Source: Holtermannia corniformis | Taxonomy: Eukaryota > Basidiomycota > Tremellomycetes > Holtermanniales | Assembly: GCA_001599935.1 (NCBI GenBank) | Contig: BCIJ01000003.1 | Span: forward strand, 128,606 to 192,605 | Length of the DNA: 64,000 bases | Reading direction: 5' to 3' | Part shown: positions 11,085-21,768 of the stretch, one piece after another | How positions within the stretch are numbered: the first letter of the stretch is position 1 | Layout of the letters: each line of letters starts with the position of its first letter | Position numbers and translations under genes: made by a program | Notes under the pieces: model-generated | Database searches by the model: none | What the model was told of the DNA's origin: nothing | What the model saw: the letters and a program-made list of their open reading frames with translations, nothing else

Positions 11085-11774
11085 ATGAAGAGCAAAAAGT
11101 CAAAGCAATGTCGCGTACGTCAGCTACCAGGCGCATCAGACACTGCACTGACTCATCCACCAGTTTCCAGTCGTAAGCCAACCGTTTCTTCCCACCCTGC
11201 TCGCCACAAACTAACCTCGGCACCCAGGCGCGGATCAAGAAGATCATGCAGGTTGATGAAGAAGTCGGCAAAGTCGCACAGACTACGCCCGTCGTCATCT
11301 GTCCGTTTGTTCTCGGCACAGACCCGGTCGGAACCGAGCTGATCCGAGGTTGAAATCTCAGCGAAATCCCTTGAACTGTTCATGCAGCAGTTGATTGACG
11401 AGACGGTGAAAGAGACGAGAACGCGTGGCGCAAAGAAGGTCACGGCGTACCATCTGTGAGTTGGCCAGGGTGGCGACGTGCGGCCGCAGCGAGTGCAAAG
11501 GTATCTTGGGGCCTCTGGCTAAGCTAGCTGCACGCCGTCAGTTGCACCGCCTCTTGGTTCACCGCCTGCACAACCACAGCAGTCAACGGCTAACATTCAA
11601 AGGAAACAAACCATCCTCCAAACCGAAACATTCGACTTCCTGCGCGACATTGTCGCCAAAGTGCCCGATCCAGTACACGATGACCACGAAGGCAAGGGCA
11701 AATCCCGAGCCAAGCGTGAAAAGGTTGCAAAGGCCGAGGTCGTGGATTCTGATGCGGATGATGATGATGAGTAA
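11085..11774 (+). CDS. BUR6: NC2 alpha (DRAP1/Bur6) transcription repressor subunit
   Basis: Five exons (11085-11114, 11164-11172, 11228-11300, 11362-11455, 11603-11774) give 125 aa. The histone fold is recognisable from RFPVARIKKIMQ through DEEVGKVAQTTPVVIS and ELFMQQLIDETVKETRTR to GAKKVTAYHL, followed by TETFDFLRDIVAKVPD and an acidic tail. In the family this protein pairs with NC2beta and binds TBP on DNA to block preinitiation complex assembly. The 9-nt second exon encodes only FPV but restores the conserved FPxARIKK motif, so it is probably real. The same window encodes MOT1, which also acts on TBP. Confidence 0.9.
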
Positions 11775-14700
11775 GGACGAGGCATTGTAGCATGGTCAAT
11801 GTATGTCTGTGTATAAGTGATCACTATCTGCAAGCCCAGCACGTTTGGGGACCAGACATGTCGCAGGTACAGTGCAGTGGCTGGCAACCGTCGTCAGTTT
11901 CACTCGACCTGATCAGATACGTACCTTGTTTGACGACGGCGCAGTGTTGTCCACATTCGTGGACTGGGCTGCCTGCGATTCTGCCGTCTGCGCGAAGTCA
12001 GTCAAAACAATGGTAGGCGACCAACGTGTACTAACGGATCCATTGATCCCCGGTTGTTGCTGTTCATTGGCAGGGCAGTCATCCGACCTTGTTGGGTACC
12101 ACTTGCCAGTTCGTCAGCAATCCCATTTATCGATAGCAAGCGAAGTCTTACCCGTTCCCGTTCTGATTGTTCGACACGTTTACATTCTACAACCACATCA
12201 GTCACCGGCAATCGAACCATCGATCACTGACGGTCGCGATAAACTTTCAACTTGTTTCGTCCGATCTGGGACTTAGTGTACGGGGCGTAGTTCATTTCTG
12301 GTTAAGATAGCTTGTTACGATGAAGCACGCTGTCCAGCAACGCGCGCTTCTTGTACCTTGAGCACACCTCAGCTGAGAAGACTCAGCGCAGAGATCCTGT
12401 CACTCGTACCCTGAGCTTCGATTCGAAGACGGGACAATGGAATTGACTGATTGAACACTTTACTGCGCGCAATGCCCGAGCGAAGCGTCGCAATAAGAGT
12501 CTCTCAGCACCACCGCGCTACGCTGCTGCCTTCGCACCGCACAATGGAACTAGTTCGTTTTCATCTTCAGGGCAGTTGGAAGATCATTAGCTGGTTCATT
12601 GAGCTAAGTGCGTCGATTCTCCGTCACAAATCACTGGAAGCCGGAGGCTGGTGCCATAAAGCACAGCACAGCGAGACCCCAGTGGATATCTCAGATCCTT
12701 TTGGATCGGCGGCTTCTGAAGCGTACGGACTACTGTTTCTGGTCACGGTGCTTGATAGCGCAAATGTCTTCCCATGCAATCGTTCTTCGCGAGTTGCTGC
12801 GCCCGATACCTTCTTTGCTTGTGTACACACGATATGCAGCGCAGCTGCAATCGACGCAGCCGCTCCGTGCGCTGCGACCAGGCGGGAAGCATGCATAGTA
12901 GAGCCATTGCACTCTTGCCAGCAAGGCTCGAGTATGGTGCTACCGCCCTGGAAAGCTCTGCGGTAGGCCGAGGGCTCGATACAATGTGTCAGAGCTGGTC
13001 ACGATTGCCATACCAGAACCCATCACAGGTGCAGGTGCTTGTCGCAAGCTAAGCGGTCTGGAGTTGACATCACTGTCGATACCGCACGCTCAACCCAACC
13101 ATGTCTCGACTAGCGATCGTTGCGTGTCGGACAGGCGAATGGTGACTCTTTAATAGGGGCCAACTCAACGTTAACTACGTAAAACCCCACGGATCTCGAG
13201 GTTTGACAAGTGAAAGCCAAAGTCTCGTTGGTGTACATGCATGTGGCACAAGTCGAAAGATTGCATCTCAAATAAGTAAGAGCAACTGTTGTCTAGGCTG
13301 CGCGCCCACAATCAGGCGGATCCAGTTGAGGTTGTCGTTGAGTTGGATTTCCCTTTTGGCTCAGGCTCGTCGTCCCCTGGCTAGTTGGCTGTGTCAGCAT
13401 TCGCATGCACGCGAAGCAGATCAGAGACCGTACGATCGCGTAGGTTAAGGATGGCGGCGGCCTGGCCATCAAATGACGGGCCGCTCTCATAGCGCTGGTC
13501 GGTAGTGTTAGCGTGACACCCTGGTGCACAAGCTATATGTGGTAGACAGGACGTACCTCTTGCTCTCGCCGCGCTAACTCCTTCCCCCCTGCATCGGTCA
13601 GCTCTGATGACAGACATAACAATTCCACACTCACATTCATCCTAAGTCCAGCCTGCAGGTGGCTTCTGTGCTGCTGACTTGCTGCTACGCGTCATTGCTT
13701 CTGACAGAGTGGGATCACTGCAATCGTAGTTGCGCAGCTTATATACTTTGTTCTGGGCGGTGTCTGAGTCCGCCTTCCTACACCCCATTCAATGTGGCAA
13801 TACGAGCAGCTTGCTCGTCTGAGCTGTGGGATGCCCGACATTTGGCTGGCTGCAGCGCGAACAGAGGAACGCGACCTTCGTGCTGACCTCGGTCACTCAA
13901 AGGTGGTAGCTGTCCTCCTTTGGCGCAACTGACTTGGCGCATTACCGGGTCTGGCCACTTTGCAAAGGTCTACAACAGTACACGACGGATCCTGTGGTGA
14001 GAGTCAGGCTGCACGCTGACGGGCGCAGATAATGTGCCACGGCCGTCTGAGTTCAAGGACGTACTCGTCTGATTGCGGGCCGCGCCACCCTGACTGGCTC
14101 TTGAGCCCTTGCGTACTCGTACTGGACCGTTGCACACTCATGGAAGCTGGAATCTTGATAAATGACGCCTTTCGTGCACTAACCAGCGATGTACGACCAC
14201 CATGCGCTTGGCAACGTTCTGCAATTGGCGCGGGATTACTGGTGTGTCGTAAACTCATTCAGCGGCGCTGATCTGTAGTGCCACCGCGGTCTGACAACCA
14301 ACGGTTCTCTAGCAAGTCAACATCGCACAGGTGGCAATCGCATTTCAAAAGATCTGGATGCGATCTGTGCTACTTGATGCCAGAGCTCTTCCGAGACATG
14401 ACCGCACGAGCACTCGCCGTCAATCTATCGTGCCGCTGTCAGTTCGCCAGTGCGGCTGCAACGCGTACATACCATCTCAAATCCTGCCGAGACGAGATGC
14501 GATGCAGATGCCTTCTTCGTTTACGCCATACCGACACATGTCACTTCTTACTGTATCTAACCATCTGGACAGGATGTCATAGCCTGGCACGAGTGCAACC
14601 GGCAGGTGAGACGGGTGGTACCGGGTTGCTAGCGGCAGGAGCCCCGGGTGGCGTCGAGTTTAGTGTTTCTTGGCGGATGCGGATCGCCTGACTGATGACT

Positions 14701-15109
14701 GTTCTTTTTGTCTGGCGCTCGCTGTGAACCGCCGCGGCCATCATGGCGTGATGAGTATGATGAGGTTGTGGCTCAGTGTCGACGGGTCAGTAGCAAACTC
14801 AGGGTAGAGAGTATGCATGGCTTGATTCGCATCGGACCCTCCGCCGAGCCAACGTTCCACCGTCCTTTCCTAAGCCGCCCGATCCCGTCCGGAGACAGCA
14901 CCAAGGGTAAAGTCTGCAGACGGTCACGAGCGGGTATAAGAATCAAGCCACCGTCAGACGCCTGCTCGTCGCAAGCTCTCACCTGGTCAGATCCACTTTA
15001 CCGCCGGTCCCGTGCTCACTGACAACCAGCATCAGCTTTGCATCCGCCCACATCGAGCGAGTTCAAGTACCTATCCAAGTAGCCACACAGAGCACCAGCA
15101 CCAAACACG
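11775..15109. other. Gene-poor 3.3-kb region
   Basis: I find no frame here with a recognisable domain, consistent codon use or convincing introns. Short open frames of up to about 170 codons (for example 12451-12966) look like chance. I see no tRNA or rRNA. Small unrecognised ORFs or non-coding RNA cannot be excluded. Confidence 0.5.
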
Positions 15110-16279
15110 ATGGAATTCCTCACTTCACCTCCAGCATCTCTGCCCAAGAACCTGTACCCCACCACTGCCGTGATCACGATCGCTTCGGTCGAAGGCGTCC
15201 CGCTCAGCCGTCGCCTCTCACGCCGCCTGTCGCAGGGCTCTCAAGGCGAGGAAGACGGCGGCAACGCCCTCAAGCGGATCATCAGCGGTGGTGGCGGTCG
15301 TCGTGCGAGCCACGCCGCAAAGGACGAAACGGCTGCTGTCGCTCCTGAAGAGGACTCCAAGACGGGCAAGTTTTACTGGCGTGTCAGGGCTGGCGTGACC
15401 GACGTGAGTGATTTTCCGCATCACTGCTGATACTGATGGTTCATGCACAGACCCACCTCGTCCTCCTGCCCGACGGGCCAAACGCCATCCTTTCGCCCAA
15501 CCCGCCTACCCTCACGACCGACAACCACACGATCATCACGCCTGCGCACACGGACGACGCTCAGCCGCACGAAGAGGGCTTTGCAGACAAGATCAAGCAC
15601 CTGTTCCGCAGGTCTTCAGTCCAGCCTGCCATCAGTGCTGAACAGGCCAAGGCGGCCGAACACGCTCATGTGGCCGAGGCTGCGCCCGCAAGCTGGCCAG
15701 CGACGATCAAGGGGCAGCCACTCAAGGCCATCGTCGTGTCCCTCGGTAGCATTGAGACGGGTAAAACCTTGCAGCTCGGAACCGGCGACAAGAAGGGTGA
15801 AGGCAGCTGGGTCGGCATCAACGTGAGTGAAGTCGGTACACCTTTACAAACAGCGTGGTGACACCGTGGCAGATCAGCAGCCACTTTGCGTCCCTCGTGC
15901 ACCCCATGCTCGAGTCGGTCGGCTCCAAGCCGTCCGGCACGTACGCAAAGCCCGGATCGATCCGCTTTGAATTCGACAAGGAGTGGTTCGGCGCAAAGGC
16001 GTGAGTCTGTCAGTCCCAGTCTCGACAGCGTGGCTGACGCGCGGCTGTAGTGAAGCCGAGATTCTCCACCATCAAATTACCACGGGCATCCAGAACCGCG
16101 CTCATGCGCCCGCGGCCGCAGGTGGAGCCGACTTTACCGACCCGTTCACCAGGCAGGAAACGCTTCAGCTCGGCAGGCAGCACCCGCCGGCTCCGGCTCA
16201 GGAGCCCGTCGCGACGTCTGCAGTCGACAGTGTTGATGGCGGAAGCGACGTCGGTAAAGTCCCGGGTGAGCGTGAATGA
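15110..16279 (+). CDS. Unknown protein, 340 aa
   Basis: Four exons (15110-15403, 15451-15822, 15873-16000, 16051-16279) sum to exactly 340 codons plus stop, with standard GTGAGT donors and CAG/TAG acceptors. That strongly supports a real gene. The N-terminal third has a Ser/Arg stretch (RRLSRRLS) and Gly-rich loop. The middle has a hydrophobic segment (THLVLLPDGP) and a basic helix (DKIKHLFRR). Then come GSWVGINISSHFASLVHPM and a disordered Ala/Pro-rich tail. I recognise no family and predict no membrane span. Confidence 0.75.
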
Positions 16280-16632
16280 GCGGCGAACGCAATGAGCTTT
16301 CGGAAATGTGTACAGAAGGAGACAAGGGCACGTAATGAGTTTGTGAATGCACAATGTGCCATGACGCCTACGAGCACAATCGCTTGGACTGGTATGGTCA
16401 ATCACGAGCAGGTGAATTTGCTTGGCCAGATAAAGGTTGCTGCCACCCACAGTTCACGGCTTGGTAAATTGGCCCATCCGCAACGCACGCATCCTTTATA
16501 GCGGCCGCCATGTGTTTCAATGCCAAAAGCAATTTACGTGCACAAAAGAGCTCGCTGTTGATTGCTGACATTGGGATGGTGGATTGTCATCAACCTCAAC
16601 CCTTGCATACTCTTTCCTCGGTTTCACCGCCC

Positions 16633-17064
16633 ATGTCGCTGTATTCAATGGACCAACAGGCGAGCAGCTCGCAGTCTATCAACTCGACCTCGGCCATGAG
16701 CGGATACTCGCTCCCACCCACCGCTCGCACAGACGCTACCTGGGAACAAGACCTTGATGACGATGAAGCACAGCAACACTACCGGTATTGCTGTCGGAGA
16801 CTCGGCGTACTCCGATCGCAGAAGCAAAACAGCCAGTGTTCAGACTTGTACGCCAAGACGATCCGGCGGGCAGAAGAAGATCTGGCGCGCTGTAGAGTTC
16901 GCTTGCCTTTCACGCTGGAGAGCGATGAACGGTGCGAGATTGGGATCGCGTACATGCACCATCAGATTACAGCTTTGGCTACAAAGCGGTCGACAGCAAG
17001 GGAGCAGCGAGAGAGGGCAGCTAGCGACTTGACGGTATCGACGTGCTGCAGTAGCTATGCATAG
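16633..17064 (+). CDS. Small unknown protein, possible helical hairpin
   Basis: The frame starts MSLYSMDQQ (an upstream in-frame Met is at 16510) and runs 143 codons. After a Ser-rich N-terminus it shows an amphipathic helix (YAKTIRRAEEDLARCRV), a linker and a second helix (EIGIAYMHHQITAL). The layout resembles the small proteins at 17309, 57012 and 58827. No known domain. A chance ORF is possible. Confidence 0.4.
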   Translation: MSLYSMDQQASSSQSINSTSAMSGYSLPPTARTDATWEQDLDDDEAQQHYRYCCRRLGVLRSQKQNSQCSDLYAKTIRRAEEDLARCRVRLPFTLESDERCEIGIAYMHHQITALATKRSTAREQRERAASDLTVSTCCSSYA

Positions 17065-17308
17065 CTTTATGTGAACTCTGCTGAGGGTGATACTTGTGTG
17101 CATCTGCTACGCACAGCGTTCGGAACAGTGCGCGCCAGACTGGCGGCCCAGCTATACCACATAAGCTCCAATCCACTGCACAAAGGGTGAACGACAGTGG
17201 TACATCGCAAGGGCCTCGAAAGGAACAGGTCACTAGCAATTGGAGGACCGCTTTCGTGACTGGCACTGTATACGGCGTGCTCGAAGCTCAGCCGACGACA
17301 GGAACGCT

Positions 17309-17677
17309 ATGCTGTACTCGAGATCGACCGTTCTGCAAATGCTGGACAGTCACCAGGGCGCCATCCGTAGTCTCCTTGATAGTTCCCTGCGCCTAGACGG
17401 TGAAGACCGCCAAGATGTGCGGGTGCTGCAACAGAATCTCTCCAGTGCTCGCATCCACTTGGCGAACGTACAGTACCTCATTAGCCTAGATGGCAACTCG
17501 GATCGATACAGCTTGGATCTCACGCACGCAAACTTTACGACAACCCGAGGCTCTCTCGAATTTTACGAGCGGTGGATTGCTAAGCAAGAAGCATGCTCTA
17601 TCCACGACATGTGCTGGAAAGATATGCGCGGCCTAGAGGAACGGGCACTGTCCATCCCGCCTAATATGAGGCGCTGA
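17309..17677 (+). CDS. Small unknown protein, possible helical hairpin
   Basis: The first ATG is at 17309, but the frame is open upstream to about 17240, so a 5' exon may be missing. The 122 residues contain two predicted helices (VRVLQQNLSSARIHLANVQ and FTTTRGSLEFYERW) separated by about 20 residues. The general plan resembles the ORF just upstream. Function unknown. Confidence 0.4.
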   Translation: MLYSRSTVLQMLDSHQGAIRSLLDSSLRLDGEDRQDVRVLQQNLSSARIHLANVQYLISLDGNSDRYSLDLTHANFTTTRGSLEFYERWIAKQEACSIHDMCWKDMRGLEERALSIPPNMRR

Positions 17678-17913
17678 GTCGACACATCAATCATCACATA
17701 AGGCATCGGGTCATCAGGTCGTAGAAAAGTCTCAAACGGTTGCGTGCGAGGGTCCAGGCGTGACAAAGTCGATCGACTGGGTTGGATATCTACTGTGATG
17801 TCAACATCTTGCGACCTTGCAGCTCACCTCGCACGGACTTTGCTTGGAACCGCTGATACAAATCTTCCTCGGCGACTTGACTTCCGCCCACTGTGTAGCC
17901 ATCAATCAGTCGT

Positions 17914-19633
17914 TCAATCAATGGCGTCAGACAAACATTGGTTGCCCAAGGTGAGCCACCTGTGAGTGGTGAGAGCCCGTATTGAGCGAGCCGGATAAAC
18001 TCACCCTCTCCGGGTGTTATGCTTGCGTCCAAATATCTCTGCGACGACTTGAGTCTCTTGCGACGGTGTAGAGTGACATTGACAGACTGACCCAGCTTAC
18101 GACCATGCGGAGACAACCTATCGCACGTCAGCTACATCGATTGGAGGCTGTGGATTACTGACCTCTCCAATACACCATAGACTTCGTCCGGTTTCCGACT
18201 GGTCTCCCTGCGGAGGGTTAACCACCGTCCGCAAGGCTGCAAGACGCCTTACCTGACTTCAGAGACGACCACATCGGTATCCGCCCCTCTGCGCAGCATG
18301 GCAAGCTTTGGATCCGTGTTCCACGGGATCGGCGAGCCCTTGACGTGCGTGGCCGGAAGCTTGACGGCCACGAGCAGATGCTCGCACGTATGACTGGTCT
18401 CGTCAGCTACAATTCGTTCAGGAGCTGTTCACGGACTTCAACCAATGTCCCGTCCTGCCCGTCCTGATAAGACGTTGAAGCTGGTTCGTCTTGACCCACA
18501 CCAGCTCATCGACGCGCTGATATCCCCATAGCGCGAGCAGCTCGCGTCCGAGCTCCATCGCCCGACCCGTGACCCATAGCGCTAGGATGCCCCAGTCTGG
18601 CTGCAGAGAGGCGATCGGCATGCGCCGCATCTCGTCGTCTGTCATTGTTCCGTACGGCAGCTGTGAGAATGTTAGGCGCATCCCGTAGTGGACGAGTACG
18701 GACCGTCATGTGAATATCCTGAGACGGGCTGTGAGCCAGTTCTTGCACTGTCTGTCGATTACTCACCCATGGAGGGTCAGCTACAATCACGTCAAACCTG
18801 AACAGTGTCAGTCGAGCAATGCCGGCGCACAAGCCACTCACCGCCCGAGAACAGAGTAATCAAACTTGCGCGTATCGCAATTGATCCACTGAGGGGGCAA
18901 AACCTCTCTGGCCGGATCGCCAACCGACAGTCGCTCCCTGTGCAACGGGTGCAATGGCGGTGTGGAACTAACTTCCTGTGACACCCCGATACCGGCAGCC
19001 GGCGGAACCACCGCGAAATGCAGATATCTGGGGGCTTTGTCAGATTCCGGATGCCAAAGCTCACAGCAGCTACCTGCACTCCTTGGTAGCTCCTCGTGGG
19101 CCACTGCCCTCACCTAGCGAAGGATTGTTTGCAAACGACGGTTCTCCATAGCATGTATTAAGGTATCTGGTGGCACCGGTCAGAGGGTGAGTCATACCAC
19201 CGCAAGGCATCCTCACGAGCAGTGGCCGAGCTTTGGATCTGTCCATGGTCGAATGATGGGCTCATAGTGAACCTAGTGAGCAATGTCAGCATAAGCCCAG
19301 TCAGGTGAGGAAGCGACCGACCTTTTGGCATGACGTCCTGAGCGCACGGCATGCCGCCAACGTCGTTGACGTGCAGATGGCATTGCACGGTGCTGTAGAC
19401 TGCGGCTGATACTGTCAGGTCTGTCAGCGAGCGAAGTGCTCAGGTAGCACCGTACGTACTGCCAGGCGACGAAGTCGGGTGAGGGCCGTGCCCGCCTGCA
19501 GCAAGTGCCGGAGTTGCTGTGCTGCTGCCGCATCTCGCACCTGTCAGTCTCGCGTTCGCATCTATCAGCTAGCATCATACATACTGCTCTGCGCCGTGAC
19601 AGGCTCCCGCAACGGTTTATCGACTAGAGCCAT
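17914..19633 (-). CDS. IME4: METTL3/IME4-type mRNA N6-adenosine methyltransferase (MT-A70)
   Basis: Fourteen exons, from ATG at 19633 to TGA at 17914, give exactly 364 aa. Two Cys-rich zinc-finger-like segments ([25 protein letters not shown]...ECRYLHF) precede the catalytic domain: [18 protein letters not shown], the catalytic DPPW followed by [17 protein letters not shown], and the end [20 protein letters not shown]. In the family this enzyme makes m6A in mRNA with METTL14/Kar4. The protein is shorter than human METTL3 because the long N-terminus is missing. The first exon is the least certain; its acceptor is a tandem CAGCAG. It shares a 70-bp start-to-start promoter with APS1. Confidence 0.93.
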
Positions 19634-19703
19634 CACCGTCCGACGGTCAACCTCCACCGCTCGCCTTGGGCGTGTCGAACGAGTAACAACCACCCGGACA
19701 GCC

Positions 19704-20511
19704 ATGATCAACTATGTCATGCTCGTCTCGCGGCAGGGTATGTCTCGAGCTACTGACATATCCTACGTACAAAAGCTAATACCGTCCGCAGGCAAAGTCC
19801 GGCTCGCAAAGTGGTTCCAGACGCTACCTCCAAAGGCCAAGGCCAAGATTGTCAAGGATGTCACCCAGCTCGTCCTGGCGCGCCGGACACGTATGTGCAA
19901 CTTTCTAGAGTACAAGGGTGAGTCTGAGCAAGTGATTGCATCGTCTAAGCCATGCTGATGCTCCTGGCCTGGCCAGACACACGAGTCATCTACCGCCGTT
20001 ATGCGTCCCTCTTCTTCATCACCTCCATCTCTCCACAAGACAACGAGCTCGGCACACTCGAGATCATCCATCGCTACGTCGAGGTCCTGGATCGGTATTT
20101 TGGCAACGTGCGTCTAGGTGTTCGTTGCGTTCAACAGGGTTGATCGACTTTAAAGGTCTGCGAGCTCGACCTCATCTTCAACTTTCAGAAAGCATATGCT
20201 GTGCGTTGGCCGTGCTCATGATGATCGATCAGCAGCTGACTTGTTCACGATCAGATCCTCGACGAGCTGATCATTGCTGGGGAAATGCAAGAATCCTCCA
20301 AGAAGGCCGTTCTCCGCGTCGTGCGTCTACCACGTTCACTCTGCCAGCTATAGACTGACACCACCAGGTCGCCCAATCCGACTCTATCGAAGAGGGTGAG
20401 TTGCTCGACGGCCGGCTGCACGAAGCCGGATTCTGACGCTGGTGCTCGGTCACAGCGGAGATCTCTGAGGATTCGTTGGCTAGGCTCGGGAGCTTGGCGG
20501 GACGCTCGTAA
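19704..20511 (+). CDS. APS1: AP-1 clathrin adaptor complex sigma subunit
   Basis: Seven exons (19704-19737, 19792-19917, 19977-20107, 20156-20200, 20255-20320, 20368-20395, 20456-20511) sum to 161 aa, the usual sigma length. The sequence starts [19 protein letters not shown] and contains [47 protein letters not shown] and [14 protein letters not shown], which follow AP1S closely. It is the small core subunit of the TGN/endosome adaptor that recruits clathrin. Introns are 41-60 nt. Confidence 0.97.
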
Positions 20512-20677
20512 TGTGCTTTGGGTTGCCAAGGGTGTTTGTATGAACATGATAGATGGATACTGGGATTGACTCCTGCTGCTGTCGCTGGAGCACAGCGTGT
20601 CATACGACAATCTGTCAAATGGTCCATAGCGTCGTGCAGTACAAGAGATACAAGCAGCTCTACGTGGCTCATGGCCT

Positions 20678-21538
20678 CTACACGGTCTAGCAGCGTAAGA
20701 TTGTCAGCCTCTGCTCAGTCCCAAGTCCCGAATCTCGACGCACATCGTCGTCATAATGCCAATGCGTCAACTTTGGGTTCGCTGGCGCACTGCGCACATA
20801 GCGGTCATTGCCCTCGGGTCGTTCCTTCTTCTTGTTGCTTGCTAGCATCGACTGCATCGTTATGCACACGGCGACGGCGTTCAACACTGTCGTAGGGTGT
20901 CAGTGACGCAGTTGAGAGCGAGTGCACGGACCAGGAGACCATTCGTTTCCTACTCGTTGTCAGCGCAAGGGTCGGAATAAAGTAGATGACTGACCGAGGA
21001 TAGAGGCGCATATATGACCTTGATCATGCAGTCAGCATCCGTGTTGCGACGTGGAGCAGCGAGCGCACCCTGAGTCGTTAGTTGAGTCCGTGCCGCTCGT
21101 CCGCAGACTCACATTTGAATAGACGTGAGGGTGGACTGGAGCCTCGTGTGCCTCATCGACCACAAAAGTGACCTTGGGATCGGTGATCAGACACCTGCCA
21201 GCGGCGTATAGGGTAGAACACGGACCTGTGGTGACTCGATAGGGTAGCGCAGCCCAAATTTGAGCCGCAGCTTGAATATCTCGCCCTTCACTCGTGATCA
21301 GAGTCTCATACCGGGAACATGCAAGCAGGGACCTACTCTATATACCGTCTCCTCGCCTAGTACGCCAACGGAGAACACCCAGGTCTCGAGGTCATCGGCC
21401 TGGATGAGCTCGATGCCGGCTGGGCAGCCGCCGTTGCGGATTGCGGCTAGCTCCTTGGCTACGGTGATCAGCACTTGCACAGTATGATCATAGCAGTACT
21501 GTCAGCGCACCCAGTCGCTTCGGAGCCATGCCCGCCAT
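20678..21538 (-). CDS. Ubiquitin-conjugating enzyme, UBE2W/Ubc16 type
   Basis: The reconstructed protein has 154 aa: MAGMAPKRLAKELAAIRNGG at the start, DDLETWVFSV, YPIESPQVTFV, HPHVYSNGHICASILGNEW with the active Cys, SMLASNKKKERPEGNDRYV, and THWHYDDDTV at the C-terminus. This is the UBE2W signature; family members attach ubiquitin to disordered protein N-termini. Exons are 21538-21511, 21458-21337, 21285-21226, 21172-21113, 21069 alone, 21018-20995, 20949-20932, 20886-20744 and 20686-20678. The codon for Gly in NGH needs a single G at 21069, flanked by a perfect acceptor and donor. Several acceptors end AAG. Confidence 0.9.
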
Positions 21539-21768
21539 GATCAAGGTGGTTTCGACAGAGTTGTTGGCTGCTGATCGCTGGAATGGGTGTTGGTGGGTGG
21601 CAAACCCACGCGCCTATTCCGCACGGTCGCGGTACTATCTCCACCCAAACCCGTTCTAGGCGTGCCGTTAGGCGCCCGGCGATCGCCCATCGCGACTTGT
21701 TCCCTTGTCGCCCCCTTCTTCTCTTGTCACTGTCACTGTCACTGCTCGCACAATCAGAGCTATATGCG
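21539..21768. promoter_or_regulatory. Divergent promoter region UBE2W / CLP1
   Basis: The 230 bp between start codons contain a threefold TGTCAC repeat and a pyrimidine-rich leader (CTTCTTCTCTTG) just before CLP1. No specific factor site is certain. Confidence 0.4.

Noticed and set aside
12451..12966. 171-codon ORF in the gene-poor region
   Set aside because: No motif, unusual Cys/Ser/Ala composition, overlapping competing frames and no supporting introns.
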